Shown in pieces: positions 1 to 8,692 of a stretch of DNA of 64,000 nucleotides. Under the pieces are notes generated by a model. That model ran no database searches. It was not told where the DNA came from and saw nothing but the letters and a program-made list of their open reading frames with translations. This DNA is from Deinococcus sp. AJ005. Lineage in GTDB: Bacteria; Deinococcota; Deinococci; Deinococcales; Deinococcaceae. The translations under genes were made by a program, and so were the position numbers. Each line of letters opens with the position of its first letter. Positions within the stretch are counted from its first letter, which is position 1. The stretch covers positions 1,135,001 through 1,199,000 of the forward strand of contig NZ_CP044990.1 in NCBI RefSeq assembly GCF_009017495.1, given 5' to 3'.

Positions 1-3
1 CCT

Positions 4-435
4 ATGCTCCTCTTTCCCATCCTTGGGGCCTGTACCCCCCTGCCCGCTCGCAGCGCTCTCCCTGCGGCTGCGCCCGTTGCCACGCGAGTGACCGCCAACC
101 TCAGATACACCACTGGCGTGGTCAAGGCGGGGGACGATAACCCCGTGCTGGCCGCCGTGGTCTCTCTGGCCCCTACGGCCCCGGTGCCCCAGGCCCGGCA
201 GCCGTGGCGTGCTGAAGAAATCACCAGCAACAGTGTGGTGCTGCGCTCCAATGCAACGGCAATTGACAACGCTAGTTTCGAAAGCTACTTGGCAACACTG
301 CCACTAGAAATGTCTTTTAACGTCATCACCTCTAGTGGAGTGACGACGCTGACCGCCACTTACAGCAGTGCATATGCAGCTAGCGCTCAGCATATCTTCG
401 ACAAATTGGATGACAAATTTAACCGGATGAAGTGA
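4..435 (+). CDS. Putative lipoprotein of unknown function (start uncertain)
   Basis: The N-terminus ends in a lipobox-like ILGAC with Cys at residue 10, so export and lipid anchoring are likely. The hydrophobic part before the Cys is too short for a normal signal peptide, so the true start probably lies left of the window. The mature part (about 130 residues) is Ala/Thr/Ser-rich with beta-type alternation and a charged C-terminal helix ending KFNRMK. I recognise no family. If the direct repeats at 1928-2057 mark an element end, this gene is element cargo. Confidence 0.5.
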   Translation: MLLFPILGACTPLPARSALPAAAPVATRVTANLRYTTGVVKAGDDNPVLAAVVSLAPTAPVPQARQPWRAEEITSNSVVLRSNATAIDNASFESYLATLPLEMSFNVITSSGVTTLTATYSSAYAASAQHIFDKLDDKFNRMK

Positions 436-613
436 AGGAAGATCAATATCGCGCTGAAGGGCCATCATCTTGACGGGCGGTGCAAGCTCTCCAACCAGCG
501 ATGTGGCGGCAGTATTTCTAGGTGAGCAGCTAAGGCATGAACACTCTCCAGAGTTGTCACTGTGAGGTTCCCCCCTCCGTCGGTCCAGTCCCGTTGCACT
601 TGAATCGTACCTC
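436..613. other. Non-coding stretch left of the insertion sequence
   Basis: No supported gene. The short open frames here have no plausible start site and overlap the 3' end of the IS. No terminator or promoter could be placed with confidence. Confidence 0.4.
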
Positions 614-1836
614 TGAGGCGCCCCCAAAAACCGGTCCAGGTCAGCTTGGAATCTCTGACGGGCGGTGGGTAGAGGCACTCTGCGCTGCGAACGCTCCAGG
701 AGCGAGATTTCCCAGCGCCGAATGCGGCCTGACCTCAATTATAGTCGACCCTCCAATTTTCAATCTTCTCCGCGGCGTCCTCCAGCGACAGGAACCAGTG
801 GGTATTCAGGCACTCATCCCGGAAACTGCCGTTGAATGATTCGATATGGGCGTTGTCCTGAGGCCGTCCAGGACGTGAAAAATCAAGAGTGACGTGTTGC
901 TCATAAGCCCAGAGGTCGAGCGCTTTACTGACAAATTCACTGCCATTGTCTACCTGGATCCGCTCGGGGGTTCCCCGAGCTTGCGTCACGCTCCGCATGA
1001 TCTCCACCACGCGCTCCGCGCGAATGCTCAGATCCACGTGGATGGCCAGGCATTCCCTGGAAAAGACGTCCAGCAGTGTCAAAGTGCAGAACCGCTTTCC
1101 GTTAAAAAGCGCGTCCGAGACGAAATCCATCGACCAGACCTGGTTCACCTTCATAGGATCTGTTCGCGCCGCGCGGTGCGCAGCGCTGACCCGTCGGCGG
1201 GGCCGCTTCATCCGGAGATTCAAGCCCGCCTGCTGATACAAGCGGTACAACCGCTTGTGGTTGATCTGCCACCCTTCACGCTGCATCAGGACGTGAATGC
1301 GCCGATATCCGTAGCGCACACGGGTCTGCGCGATCTCGATCATGCGCTTCAAGATGACGTATTCATCCTGCTGGCGTCTGGGCGCGTAGCGGAAGGTGCT
1401 TCGCGCGACGCGAAGCACCTGACAGGCCCGCCGTTCGCTGACCCGGTAGCCAGCCTGGAGATGCTGGACCAAGTGTTCGCGCTGGACGGGCCTCAAAGCT
1501 TTGATTTGATGACGGGGAAGGAGCATGATCTTGTCGAGGCTGAGGTCAGCCACGAGCTGCCCCTGCTTCTGGTTTTCATCCTCGAGCGGTCTCAAGCGGC
1601 GAAGTTCAGTGACCCCCAGGCCACTGAACTTTTTCTTCCAGTGGTAAAACGTCGACTCGGCGATCCCCATCTTCCGGCAGATTTCACCGACGGACACGCC
1701 AATTTCAGCCTGATTAAGTGCAAATGCAATCTGCTCTTCCGTGTGCTTCTTTCCCTTCATGCTGACCTCCGGGGATGGTCCCCTATGGTGCCAGACACTC
1801 CATTCTCATGTGGATCGGTTTTCGGGGAGCAGGTCA
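614..1836 (-). mobile_element. IS3-family insertion sequence, about 1.22 kb
   Basis: The transposase gene lies between imperfect terminal inverted repeats. The left end from 614 begins TGAGGCGC and runs through CCCCAAAAACCGGTCCA to 638. The right end, read inward from 1836, begins TGACCTGCTCCCC and runs through AAAACCGATCCA. About 20 of 25 positions agree, with one gap. The length of 1223 bp fits IS3 elements. The 3-4 bp on each side (CCTC and GTCA) do not match, so no target duplication is visible. That suggests an old copy, rearranged flanks, or ends off by a base or two. Confidence 0.75.
641..1760 (-). pseudogene. IS3-family transposase, frameshifted near the C-terminus
   Basis: The N-terminus has the OrfA-type helix-turn-helix (EEQIAFALNQAEIGVSVGEI, then TFYHWKKKFSGLGV). 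It runs in one frame into an OrfB-type domain with HTH_21 and an rve integrase core. The DDE residues are visible in WSMDFVSDAL, QVDNGSEF and HIESFNGSFRDE. The frame stops at 735 after WRVDYN. One surplus base in the A/T run near 737-738 causes this. Removing it restores EVRPHSALGNLAPGAFAAQ and a later stop at 641, the usual IS3 C-terminus. OrfA and OrfB are fused without the usual programmed -1 shift. The element is probably inactive unless the truncated enzyme works. Confidence 0.8.
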
Positions 1837-1927
1837 GTCATCGTCGGCCTGTCAGTGATTCACTTGAAGTTTGGGCTACTGTGGCTGCTGTCGCCCTGCA
1901 TAAACTTTCTGACCTTCCTTGATGATG

Positions 1928-2057
1928 GGAAGATAACTATTCTTTCCAACTGCCTCAAGTCTCACACAAAATTGATTTTCGGAAGACAACTATTCTTTTT
2001 TTACGTTAGAAAATTCCACAAAATCCGCTGAATTCAGGAACTTAACTATTATTTTCC
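1928..2057. repeat. Three ~20-bp direct repeats, probable mobile-element terminus
   Basis: Copies start at 1928 (GGAAGATAACTATTCTTTCC), 1981 (GGAAGACAACTATTCTTTTT) and 2037 (GGAACTTAACTATTATTTTC). They are spaced 53 and 56 bp apart, close to five helical turns. The strip is AT-rich, unlike its surroundings. The last copy abuts the point where comEC homology stops, and on the minus strand it reads TGGAAAATAATAGTT. Arrays of transposase-binding repeats at an element end are typical of Tn7/Tn552-type (TnsB/TniA) transposons. The assignment is inferred, since no such transposase is in the window. Confidence 0.6.
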
Positions 2058-2731
2058 AGCATGCGGTAGCCCTCTGCGAAGTCTTCGCGCCCTATGTCGT
2101 TGCGGTCCCCGAGTTCGATGGCCGTCATCAGCGCCGCCTCACGTTGTGGGAGGCCCGCTGTTAGGCCGCGCCTGAACCACCCGCGCAAGCCCTTTTCGGC
2201 CTGGGAGTCGCGTACCTTCGCGGCCACCAGGATCGCCGTCGGCGTGGTCAGAAAAATGCCGCCCTGGGCACGCAGCCACGCCGCCTGATTGAAACCGCCG
2301 GGGGTGCGCTGTCCGTCCGGGGCCACCAGCCGCCCGCTGACCACCAGTTTGCCTGGTTTGACGGCAGGCTTGGGGGCCACCGCCAGCCGCGCACGCGGGT
2401 CTTTCAGGGTCAGAAACTGCCCGTCCCACTCGCCACTCAGCGTGACCTGCGCGCCTATCCAGGGGGCCAACGGATCGGCCCGCCCAGTGACCAGCCGCTC
2501 GGAGCCGAAGCCCAGCGCCGCGCCCAGCAGTGCCAGCGCCGCCAGCAGCGGGCGGGCGTCGCGCAAGGCCAGAATGACGCCCAGCAGCAGCGTCGCCGCG
2601 CCCCACCACGCACCCAGCCCCAGTTGAATGCCGCCCATCACGCCAAAGACGGCGGGCACGGACCACGCCAGCCGCCCCGCTGTTCCCTCGGAGGTCAGGG
2701 ACGTGATCGAGAACGCCGCCTCTCGTGTCAT
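2042..2731 (-). pseudogene. comEC: ComEC/Rec2 DNA-uptake channel, N-terminal fragment
   Basis: ComEC forms the inner-membrane channel that imports single-stranded DNA during natural transformation. This fragment has the N-terminal membrane segments (residues ~20-75), a DUF4131-type OB-like region (~85-175), and the start of the conserved helix ([14 protein letters not shown], then EDFAEGYR). Family members continue with a motif close to AGLAHLLALSG, followed by the competence and metallo-beta-lactamase domains. Here the frame runs into foreign sequence after GYR and stops at 2042 (tail MLENNS). More than two thirds of the protein is missing. It lies 22 bp downstream of comEA. The remainder, if it exists, is outside the window. 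Confidence 0.85.
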
Positions 2732-2753
2732 ACCGACACCAGCAGGTTCAACA

Positions 2754-3146
2754 CTAGTAGCTGACCAGGGGCAAGAGCAGCTTCAGCGTCGCCTCGCCCA
2801 CGCCCTTGATGGCGTCCAGATCGGCCTGTGAGCGAATGGGCCGCGCGGCGATGATCTTGAGGGCCATCGACGGGCCGACTTTGGGCAGGGCCTCAAGCTG
2901 CTCCTGAGATGCCGTATTCAGATTGACCCGGCCCGAGATCAGCGGTTTGATGCTGGCAGTGGTGGGAAAGGTGGGCGGTTCGGTTCTGGCTGTCGGCACA
3001 GCAGGAGCGCTCGGAGGCGGCAAAGCCACGCGCGTCACTGTTGGCACTTGCGGGCGAGGCAGCAGCACCGGACCCAGCGCCAGCGCGCCCACCAGCAGCA
3101 CGCCAGCGCCCAGGCCCAGGGTCCAGCCGCGTTCGTTGTTGATCAC
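2754..3146 (-). CDS. comEA: ComEA family DNA-binding competence protein
   Basis: ComEA binds double-stranded DNA outside the membrane and hands it to ComEC. The 130-residue protein has one N-terminal membrane anchor (residues ~8-29) and a Pro-rich linker. It ends in a helix-hairpin-helix pair: [18 protein letters not shown], then a second hairpin around IKGVGEATL. The start is GTG at 3146, chosen because a TACAAT -10 box (3153-3158) lies 6 nt upstream, the leaderless layout. It is co-oriented with comEC. With comEC broken, its function in uptake is doubtful. Confidence 0.9.
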   Translation of the reverse strand: MINNERGWTLGLGAGVLLVGALALGPVLLPRPQVPTVTRVALPPPSAPAVPTARTEPPTFPTTASIKPLISGRVNLNTASQEQLEALPKVGPSMALKIIAARPIRSQADLDAIKGVGEATLKLLLPLVSY

Positions 3147-3205
3147 GCGGTCATTGTAGGGGGAGGCGGGTGGAGGTGATTCAAGGGTTATCTACAGCGG
3201 CGGCG

Positions 3206-4792
3206 CTACAGACCGCGCGCCACAAACTCCGCTGTCCGCGCGCCGATCATCATTGTGGTGGCGTTGGTGTTGGCGTGGATGATGCGCGGCATAACGCTGG
3301 CATCCGCCACCCATAAACCCTGCGTGCCGTGGACGGCCAACTGGCGGTCTACCACCGCGTCCTCGCTGTCCCCCAGCGCCGCCGTGCCGACAGGATGATA
3401 CAGCGTCGCCGATTCGGCGCGGATGTGGGCAGCGATGGCAGCGTCGCTGCGGATGCCGCCGCCGGGCAACGCCTCTCCCCCACGGTGGGCCAGCAGCGGC
3501 GGCGTGTCGGCGATCTCGCGGGCCAGTTTGACCCCGGCGATCAGGCTCTGCATGTCGCGCACGTCCATCAGGTACTGCGGGTCAATGTGCGGCGCGTCTC
3601 CCACATCTGCCGAGGCCAGCGTGATGCGTCCCCGGCTGTGCGGCTCCACCAGCACTGGCCCCACCGAGAAGTGATGGCCCGACTCTTTGCTGAAGCCGTG
3701 GTCCCGGAAATACGCTGGGCCGAAGTGGTATTGCAGGTCCGGTTCATCGGTCTGCGGGTCCAGTCCGGGGCGCGCGTGGGCAAAGGCCGATGCCTCTGCG
3801 ATGTTGCTGGACAGCGGCCCGCTGCGGTTTCGCAGATAGTGGGCCAGCGCTAAGGCTTCCGGCATGGCCTCCAGCGACGGCGTGTGGGAGCGGAAGATGA
3901 CCGGGACCGCCAGATGGTCCTGCAAGCCCTCGCCCACGCCAGGGAGGTGCTGGCGCACGCGCAGGCCGTGCCTCTCTAGCTCGGTGCGCGGTCCCACGCC
4001 CGAGAGCATCAGCAGTTGCGGGGTCTGCACCGCCCCTGCCGCCAGGATTACGCCGTCTGCCGGGGCGTCCAGCGTGCGGCCCTGCCAGCGAAAGCGCACG
4101 CCAGCCGCTTTTGAACCGTCCCACAGCAGTTCTAGCATCTGGGCGCCGGTCAGCACCGTCAGGTTGGGATGTTGCAAAACAGGCTTCAGAAACGCCCGGA
4201 AGGCGCTGTAGCGTTCGCCATGCAGGTGGTTACTTTCCAGCAGGCCCGCGCCTTCCAGCGTGCCGTCGTTGAACGACTTCGCCTCTGGAATATGCAGCGC
4301 GCCCGCTGCCGCCGTCACGAACGCCTCGCTTAATGGGTGGGAGGCGGCCCGCGCACCCACCGGGAGTTCTCCCTCTGCCCCGCGCGTTTCAGAGGCTCCG
4401 CCCCGGAAGTTCTCCAGAGCCTTGAAGGTGGGCAGCACCTCGTCCCAGGTCCAGCCCTCGCCCCACCCGTCGTAATCGCGCTTTGACCCCCGGATGTAGA
4501 TGGTGGCATTGATGGCGCTGCTGCCGCCCAGCACCTTGCCGCGCGGCCAGTAGAAGCTTCGGCCATCGGCACATTGCTGGGGCACCGTCTGAAAATTCCA
4601 GTCCACCGCCGAGCGGAACAGGCGCGGAAAGCCCGCCGGGGCACGGATGAACGGGTTGCTGTCGCGCCCACCGGCCTCCAGCAACAGCACCCGCAGTCCC
4701 GCGTCCAGCAGCCGCCGCGCCGCCACGCAGCCCCCCGATCCGGCCCCCACGACGATCACGTCTGCTTGCATTTTTCCTGTCTGAGCTGTCAT
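3206..4792 (-). CDS. GMC-family FAD oxidoreductase (choline/alcohol dehydrogenase-like)
   Basis: A 528-residue flavoprotein of the glucose-methanol-choline family, which oxidises alcohols to aldehydes or acids. The N-terminal Rossmann motif VIVVGAGSGGCVAARRLL binds FAD. The GMC signature GKVLGGSSAINATIYIRGS follows near residue 85. The C-terminal catalytic region contains LYHPVGTAALG and a HANTNATTMMIG stretch with the second active-site position. Length and motifs match BetA/AlkJ-type enzymes, but no neighbour indicates the substrate. A consensus TATACT box (4800-4805) sits 7 nt before the ATG, so the transcript is probably leaderless. Confidence 0.9.
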   Translation of the reverse strand: MTAQTGKMQADVIVVGAGSGGCVAARRLLDAGLRVLLLEAGGRDSNPFIRAPAGFPRLFRSAVDWNFQTVPQQCADGRSFYWPRGKVLGGSSAINATIYIRGSKRDYDGWGEGWTWDEVLPTFKALENFRGGASETRGAEGELPVGARAASHPLSEAFVTAAAGALHIPEAKSFNDGTLEGAGLLESNHLHGERYSAFRAFLKPVLQHPNLTVLTGAQMLELLWDGSKAAGVRFRWQGRTLDAPADGVILAAGAVQTPQLLMLSGVGPRTELERHGLRVRQHLPGVGEGLQDHLAVPVIFRSHTPSLEAMPEALALAHYLRNRSGPLSSNIAEASAFAHARPGLDPQTDEPDLQYHFGPAYFRDHGFSKESGHHFSVGPVLVEPHSRGRITLASADVGDAPHIDPQYLMDVRDMQSLIAGVKLAREIADTPPLLAHRGGEALPGGGIRSDAAIAAHIRAESATLYHPVGTAALGDSEDAVVDRQLAVHGTQGLWVADASVMPRIIHANTNATTMMIGARTAEFVARGL

Positions 4793-4828
4793 TGCAGCGA
4801 GTATAGACGGGGCGTCTTGAAGTTCAGA

Positions 4829-5443
4829 CTAAGCCAGCAGACGTTCTGCCAGCCCGGGCAGCAGGCGGTAGATGTTGACGCCGCATTCGTGATCAAAGTT
4901 GGCCTTGAGTTGCAGTTTCGCACGCCATTTGTCGGGCGTTCTGGCGTTAAAGGTGTAGCGCAGCGCGATGTCTACCAACCTCTCCTCGATGGTGCAGAAG
5001 CCGCTGGCAAGGCCCAGCATGTCGCACAACTGGATCAGTCGGTCCTCACCAGTCTGCTGCGCGCCCAGCATCACTTCGCTCAGGCGCTGCCACTCTCGCG
5101 GTGTGCCGTCCCAGTCGCCCTGCAAGGTGTCCATACTGGGAATCACGAACGAGTGCGTCACGGCGATGCGGGCGGCGTCGGCATAGCCCAGCCCAGTCAG
5201 AAAGTCATAGCCGTCCAGCAGATGGCGGTCCCGGTTCGGCCCCGTGCGCCGCCCGATGTCGTGCAGCAGGCCCAGCGTGTAGGCCCGCGTGGGATCGAGA
5301 TTGGGATGGACTTCAGCAATGTTCCGCGCGGCCAGGGCAACGTGGCGCGAATGCTTCACCCACGCGCCGGGGTTGAGGGCGGCAGCATCCAGCAGAAGTT
5401 GTTCGGCGGTCTTAATATCCGGCAGGCTCAAGCGCGGCTCCAC
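4829..5443 (-). CDS. HD-domain metal-dependent phosphohydrolase
   Basis: A 204-residue HD-superfamily protein. The metal ligands are visible as H31 (KHSRHVALAARNIAEVH) and the HD pair in LGLLHDIGRRTG. Such proteins hydrolyse phosphate esters, often of nucleotides; the substrate here is unknown. The GTG start at 5443 overlaps the end of the upstream cysteine desulfurase gene by 16 nt, which indicates translational coupling within one operon. Confidence 0.8.
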   Translation of the reverse strand: MEPRLSLPDIKTAEQLLLDAAALNPGAWVKHSRHVALAARNIAEVHPNLDPTRAYTLGLLHDIGRRTGPNRDRHLLDGYDFLTGLGYADAARIAVTHSFVIPSMDTLQGDWDGTPREWQRLSEVMLGAQQTGEDRLIQLCDMLGLASGFCTIEERLVDIALRYTFNARTPDKWRAKLQLKANFDHECGVNIYRLLPGLAERLLA

Positions 5444-6561
5444 TGTGCCGCCTGCCTGAGAGCGTCTGCGGCCCTATCGATCTCTTCCTCAGTGGTGGCC
5501 CGCCCGAAGCTGAAGCGCAGGCTGGCGCGGGCGTCGGCGTCGCTCAGGCCGATGGCGCTCAGGACATGGCTGGGCTGCATGGTGCCCGCACTGCACGCGC
5601 TGCCGGCGCTGGCGGCCACGCCCAGCAGATCCAGATTCATCAGTAGGGCTTCGCCGTCTGCCCCAGGCAGCGTCACCGAGGCGAGTTTGGGGCTGCCGTC
5701 CGGCGGATGGTTGATTCGCAGGTCAGGAATGCTGGACGCGGCAGCCACGAAGCGCTGACGCAAGTGGGAAAGATGCAGATATGTCACCTCGCGCTCCGCC
5801 TCCGCCGTGCTCAGGGCCACCCCAGCCGCATAAACTCCTGCCGTGTCCTGGGTACCGGGGCGGGTGCCGCCCTCCTGCCCGCCGCCGAAGGTCACGGGTG
5901 GCAACTCCGAGCCGCGCCGCACGTACACGAAGCCCACGCCGCGCGGTCCGCCCCATTTGTGCGCGCTGAAGGTGGCGTAGGTGACGCCCCACTCGGGCAG
6001 ATTCACGGGCAGGATGCCGGGGGCCTGCACTGAGTCACTGTGATACGGCACCCCACGGGCGGCGGCGACGGCGGCCAGCGCAGCCGTATCCTGCACGGTG
6101 CCCAGCTCGTTGTTGGCGTGGTGGATGGACACCAGCGCGGTGTCGGGGCGCAGTGCGGCCTGCAACTCCTGCGGCGAGTAGCGTCCGTAGGCGTCGGGGG
6201 TCAGCCACGTCACCTGCCAGCCGCGCGCTTCCAACCAGCGGGCCGGGGCCAGCACGGCGGAGTGTTCGGTGGGCGTGGTGATCAGGTGGCCGGGTGTACC
6301 GTGCTTCTCCTGCCACGCCCGCGCCACGCCCAGCAGCACGGCGTTGTCGCCCTCGGTGCCGCCGCTGTTGGCGATCAATGTGCGCGGGTCCACCCCGAAA
6401 GCGGAGGCGATACGCGCGCGGCCCTCCTCCAGCAGTTCGCGGGCCGCCTGTCCCGCTGCGTGGATGCTGGCAGGATTTCCGGGCAGGGCGGCGGCACGGG
6501 CATAGGCCGCCAGCGCCTCAGCGGTCATGGGATGGGTAGCAGCGTAATCCAGGTAAATCAT
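5428..6561 (-). CDS. Cysteine desulfurase (NifS/IscS family)
   Basis: A PLP-dependent class V aminotransferase-fold enzyme that takes sulfur from cysteine for Fe-S clusters and tRNA thiolation. The start MIYLDYAATHPM is typical. The PLP lysine lies in TFSAHKWGGPRGVGF. The persulfide Cys lies in SAGSACSAGTMQPSHVL near the C-terminus. The length of 377 residues is normal. It is followed by the overlapping HD gene and preceded by the PASTA gene after only 12 nt. No IscU-like scaffold is nearby, so a housekeeping or tRNA-thiolation role is possible. Confidence 0.92.
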   Translation of the reverse strand: MIYLDYAATHPMTAEALAAYARAAALPGNPASIHAAGQAARELLEEGRARIASAFGVDPRTLIANSGGTEGDNAVLLGVARAWQEKHGTPGHLITTPTEHSAVLAPARWLEARGWQVTWLTPDAYGRYSPQELQAALRPDTALVSIHHANNELGTVQDTAALAAVAAARGVPYHSDSVQAPGILPVNLPEWGVTYATFSAHKWGGPRGVGFVYVRRGSELPPVTFGGGQEGGTRPGTQDTAGVYAAGVALSTAEAEREVTYLHLSHLRQRFVAAASSIPDLRINHPPDGSPKLASVTLPGADGEALLMNLDLLGVAASAGSACSAGTMQPSHVLSAIGLSDADARASLRFSFGRATTEEEIDRAADALRQAAQWSRA

Positions 6562-6573
6562 GTGGGGACCGCG

Positions 6574-8322
6574 TTAATTGGGCGTGACGGTGGCGTAGTC
6601 GGCCCCATCGCGGCGCACGATGAACACGGCATCCCCGGTCACCTGCACAGGCTGAGAACTGTTGGCGTTGCGTCCGGCCAGTTGCGAGGCGTCGGTGGCC
6701 TGCAAAATCTGGCGTTCGCCGCCCGCGTCGCTGACCACCACGCTGTAGGTGCCCGCAGGCAGATCGGCGGGAAAGGTGTACTGGAAATTGACGCTACGGG
6801 TCTGCGGGGCCGTGGTTTCAGGAGCCGTGTTGTTCGGGCTGGCGGTGTCCGGTGGAGTGGGAACCGAGGTATCCGGCGGAGTCGCTGGAATCTCCTGCGG
6901 CGTGGGAACCGTGGTGCCCGGCGGCTCCTGCGGGACTGGAATCTGCTCCTGCGGCAGCGGCTGGGGGTCCTGCGGTACGGGCTGCGGCTCCACGGGAGTG
7001 GGTTCGGGCGGCGGCTTGGGCACCGGGGGCGGCGGCAGGGGCAGGCTGCCCGCCGCGCGGCTGGGGGCGCTGTAGCGGGCCACCGCCACACTCAGGGTCA
7101 CCGGACTGCCCACGTCCACCCGCACGAACGGCGCGGGTGTCTGCTCCAGCACGCTGCCGGGGGGTTTGTCGCTGGGCTGCTCGCTGACCTTTGTGACCAC
7201 CAGTCCGGCCACGCGGGCGTACTCGCGCGCCTGATCCACCGTCAGCCCGGTCAGCAGGGGCAGCCAGGTTTCCTGGCCACTGATGCCGGTACTGACCATC
7301 ACCTGAATGGGCTGGCCGCGCTGGGCGGGCGATCCGGCCTCGGGCAGTTGCGAGACGATGCGGCCTTCCGGCGTGTTGGTCAGCGTGCCGTCCACCTTCA
7401 ATACCTTGCCCAGTACCATCGAGCGGTCCTTGAGGGTGCTTCTGGCCTGATCCAGGTTCTGCTCTTCCAGCTTGGGCACCTCGATGGACGGCGGGTTGTT
7501 GACCGTCAGCGTGACCAGTCGGCCTATCGGCAGGTTGGTGCCGGCGGGTGGGTCCTGCCGGATGATTGTGCCGACGCCCTGGTTGCCCACCTGTCCCTCG
7601 GTGTAGGCCACCCGGAAGCCTGCTCCGGTCAGTTTTTTGGCGGCGGCCCGCGCCTCCTGGCCGCCCACACCTGCCACCTCGCGCACCGGGGGATTCAGGT
7701 AGATCTGCGCGGCCTGCGCGCCCAGATAGCCCGCGCCGCCCAGAAACAGCAGCCCAGGAATGAAAGCCAGCCACGCGCCGGGCTGCCGCTTGCGCCGGAC
7801 CTTGCCGTCCTTGAGGGCCGACAGCACCTGGGCGTTGCGCGAGGCGATGTCCTCGGGCGTGCGCGGCAGTTGCAGGGCGCGCAGGTAGGCGATGCGGGCT
7901 TCGTCTGCATCCATCACGATATCAGCGTCGCCCAAGGCGTAGCCGTGTTCGGCCAGTCGGGCGGCCATGCTGCGGATGTTGTCCACCGTCTCCTGGCGCT
8001 TCTTGGGCTGCGCCAGCACGCCTTCCAGCGGGGTGCCGTTCACCGTCTGCCAGACCGCGTAATACGCGCCGGGCCGCGCCACGATATCGGTCAGGCCCAG
8101 CGGGTTCAGGGCGCGTAGCACCGAGCGGTACGCGTGGAACGCCTGCCGGTCTGCCGGGGTGGCGATCTCGAACCACGCCACCTGCCGGGTCACGCCCTCG
8201 GCGGCCCGGACCTCCGACAGGGTCACGTTGCCGTGCCTAGACAGCTCCCGCAGCACGCCGTACTTGCCGTCGATGGTCGTCATTTTGGGGTTCGTCCCCG
8301 CGTCGCTCGCCTGCCCCGTCAT
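6574..8322 (-). CDS. Membrane protein with degenerate kinase-like N-domain and PASTA repeats
   Basis: Residues ~15-175 resemble a Ser/Thr kinase. VLRELSRHGNVTLSEVRA looks like a glycine-loop strand, YYAVWQTVNGTPLEGVL like a hinge, and AEHGYALGDADIVMDADEAR like a catalytic loop in which the HRD and DFG residues are absent. Residues ~183-205 are a membrane helix. Three PASTA domains (~212-410) follow, then a Pro/Gln-rich linker and a small C-terminal beta domain. PASTA domains bind peptidoglycan or muropeptides. The predicted topology is cytoplasmic pseudokinase and extracytoplasmic PASTA. A TATGCT box lies 9 nt before the start. The pseudokinase reading is my inference. Confidence 0.75.
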   Translation of the reverse strand: MTGQASDAGTNPKMTTIDGKYGVLRELSRHGNVTLSEVRAAEGVTRQVAWFEIATPADRQAFHAYRSVLRALNPLGLTDIVARPGAYYAVWQTVNGTPLEGVLAQPKKRQETVDNIRSMAARLAEHGYALGDADIVMDADEARIAYLRALQLPRTPEDIASRNAQVLSALKDGKVRRKRQPGAWLAFIPGLLFLGGAGYLGAQAAQIYLNPPVREVAGVGGQEARAAAKKLTGAGFRVAYTEGQVGNQGVGTIIRQDPPAGTNLPIGRLVTLTVNNPPSIEVPKLEEQNLDQARSTLKDRSMVLGKVLKVDGTLTNTPEGRIVSQLPEAGSPAQRGQPIQVMVSTGISGQETWLPLLTGLTVDQAREYARVAGLVVTKVSEQPSDKPPGSVLEQTPAPFVRVDVGSPVTLSVAVARYSAPSRAAGSLPLPPPPVPKPPPEPTPVEPQPVPQDPQPLPQEQIPVPQEPPGTTVPTPQEIPATPPDTSVPTPPDTASPNNTAPETTAPQTRSVNFQYTFPADLPAGTYSVVVSDAGGERQILQATDASQLAGRNANSSQPVQVTGDAVFIVRRDGADYATVTPN

Positions 8323-8395
8323 TCGCTCCCCAGCATAGCGCGGGCCGTGTGTGCGGTGTGGGCGTGGTCACCAGTAGATGTGTCCACTCAATCTC

Positions 8396-8692
8396 CTACC
8401 CCGCCAGCGCCCGCACCGCCCAGTACGCCGCAAAGCCGCCCAGAATGCCCAGCGCGAGGTTGCCGCTGCGCCACACCACCAGCCCGCCCACCACGCTGGC
8501 CAGCAGGCGGCGCGGCCATTCGGGGCTGCCCAGCACTTCCGGCACGATCAGGGCGGCGATCACGCTGACGGGCACGAAATTGAGGAAGGCCAGCCAGAAC
8601 GGCGGAAGTTTCACCCGGCCCAGATTCAGCCCCAGCCAGCGCATCGGGTAGGTCACGGCCCACATCAGCACGATCACGACGGCGATGCTCAT
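8396..8692 (-). CDS. azlD: AzlD-family branched-chain amino-acid exporter small subunit
   Basis: A 98-residue protein with about four hydrophobic helices, starting MSIAVVIVLMWAVTYPMRW. The TYP.R element and size match AzlD. The start is the ATG at 8690-8692, which overlaps the azlC stop (ATGA). This gene order and coupling are standard for LIV-E family exporters. A much longer frame reads through here, but its upstream part is antisense-like and lies over azlC. Confidence 0.85.
   Translation of the reverse strand: MSIAVVIVLMWAVTYPMRWLGLNLGRVKLPPFWLAFLNFVPVSVIAALIVPEVLGSPEWPRRLLASVVGGLVVWRSGNLALGILGGFAAYWAVRALAG

Noticed and set aside
614..1836. Programmed frameshift explaining the early transposase stop
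   Set aside because: IS3 frameshifting happens between OrfA and OrfB, which here are already fused. The lesion at 737 is near the C-terminus and lacks a slippery heptamer.
1928..2057. Short CRISPR array
   Set aside because: The spacing (20-bp repeats, 33-36-bp gaps) superficially fits, but there are only three diverged copies, no cas genes, and the last copy coincides with the comEC break.
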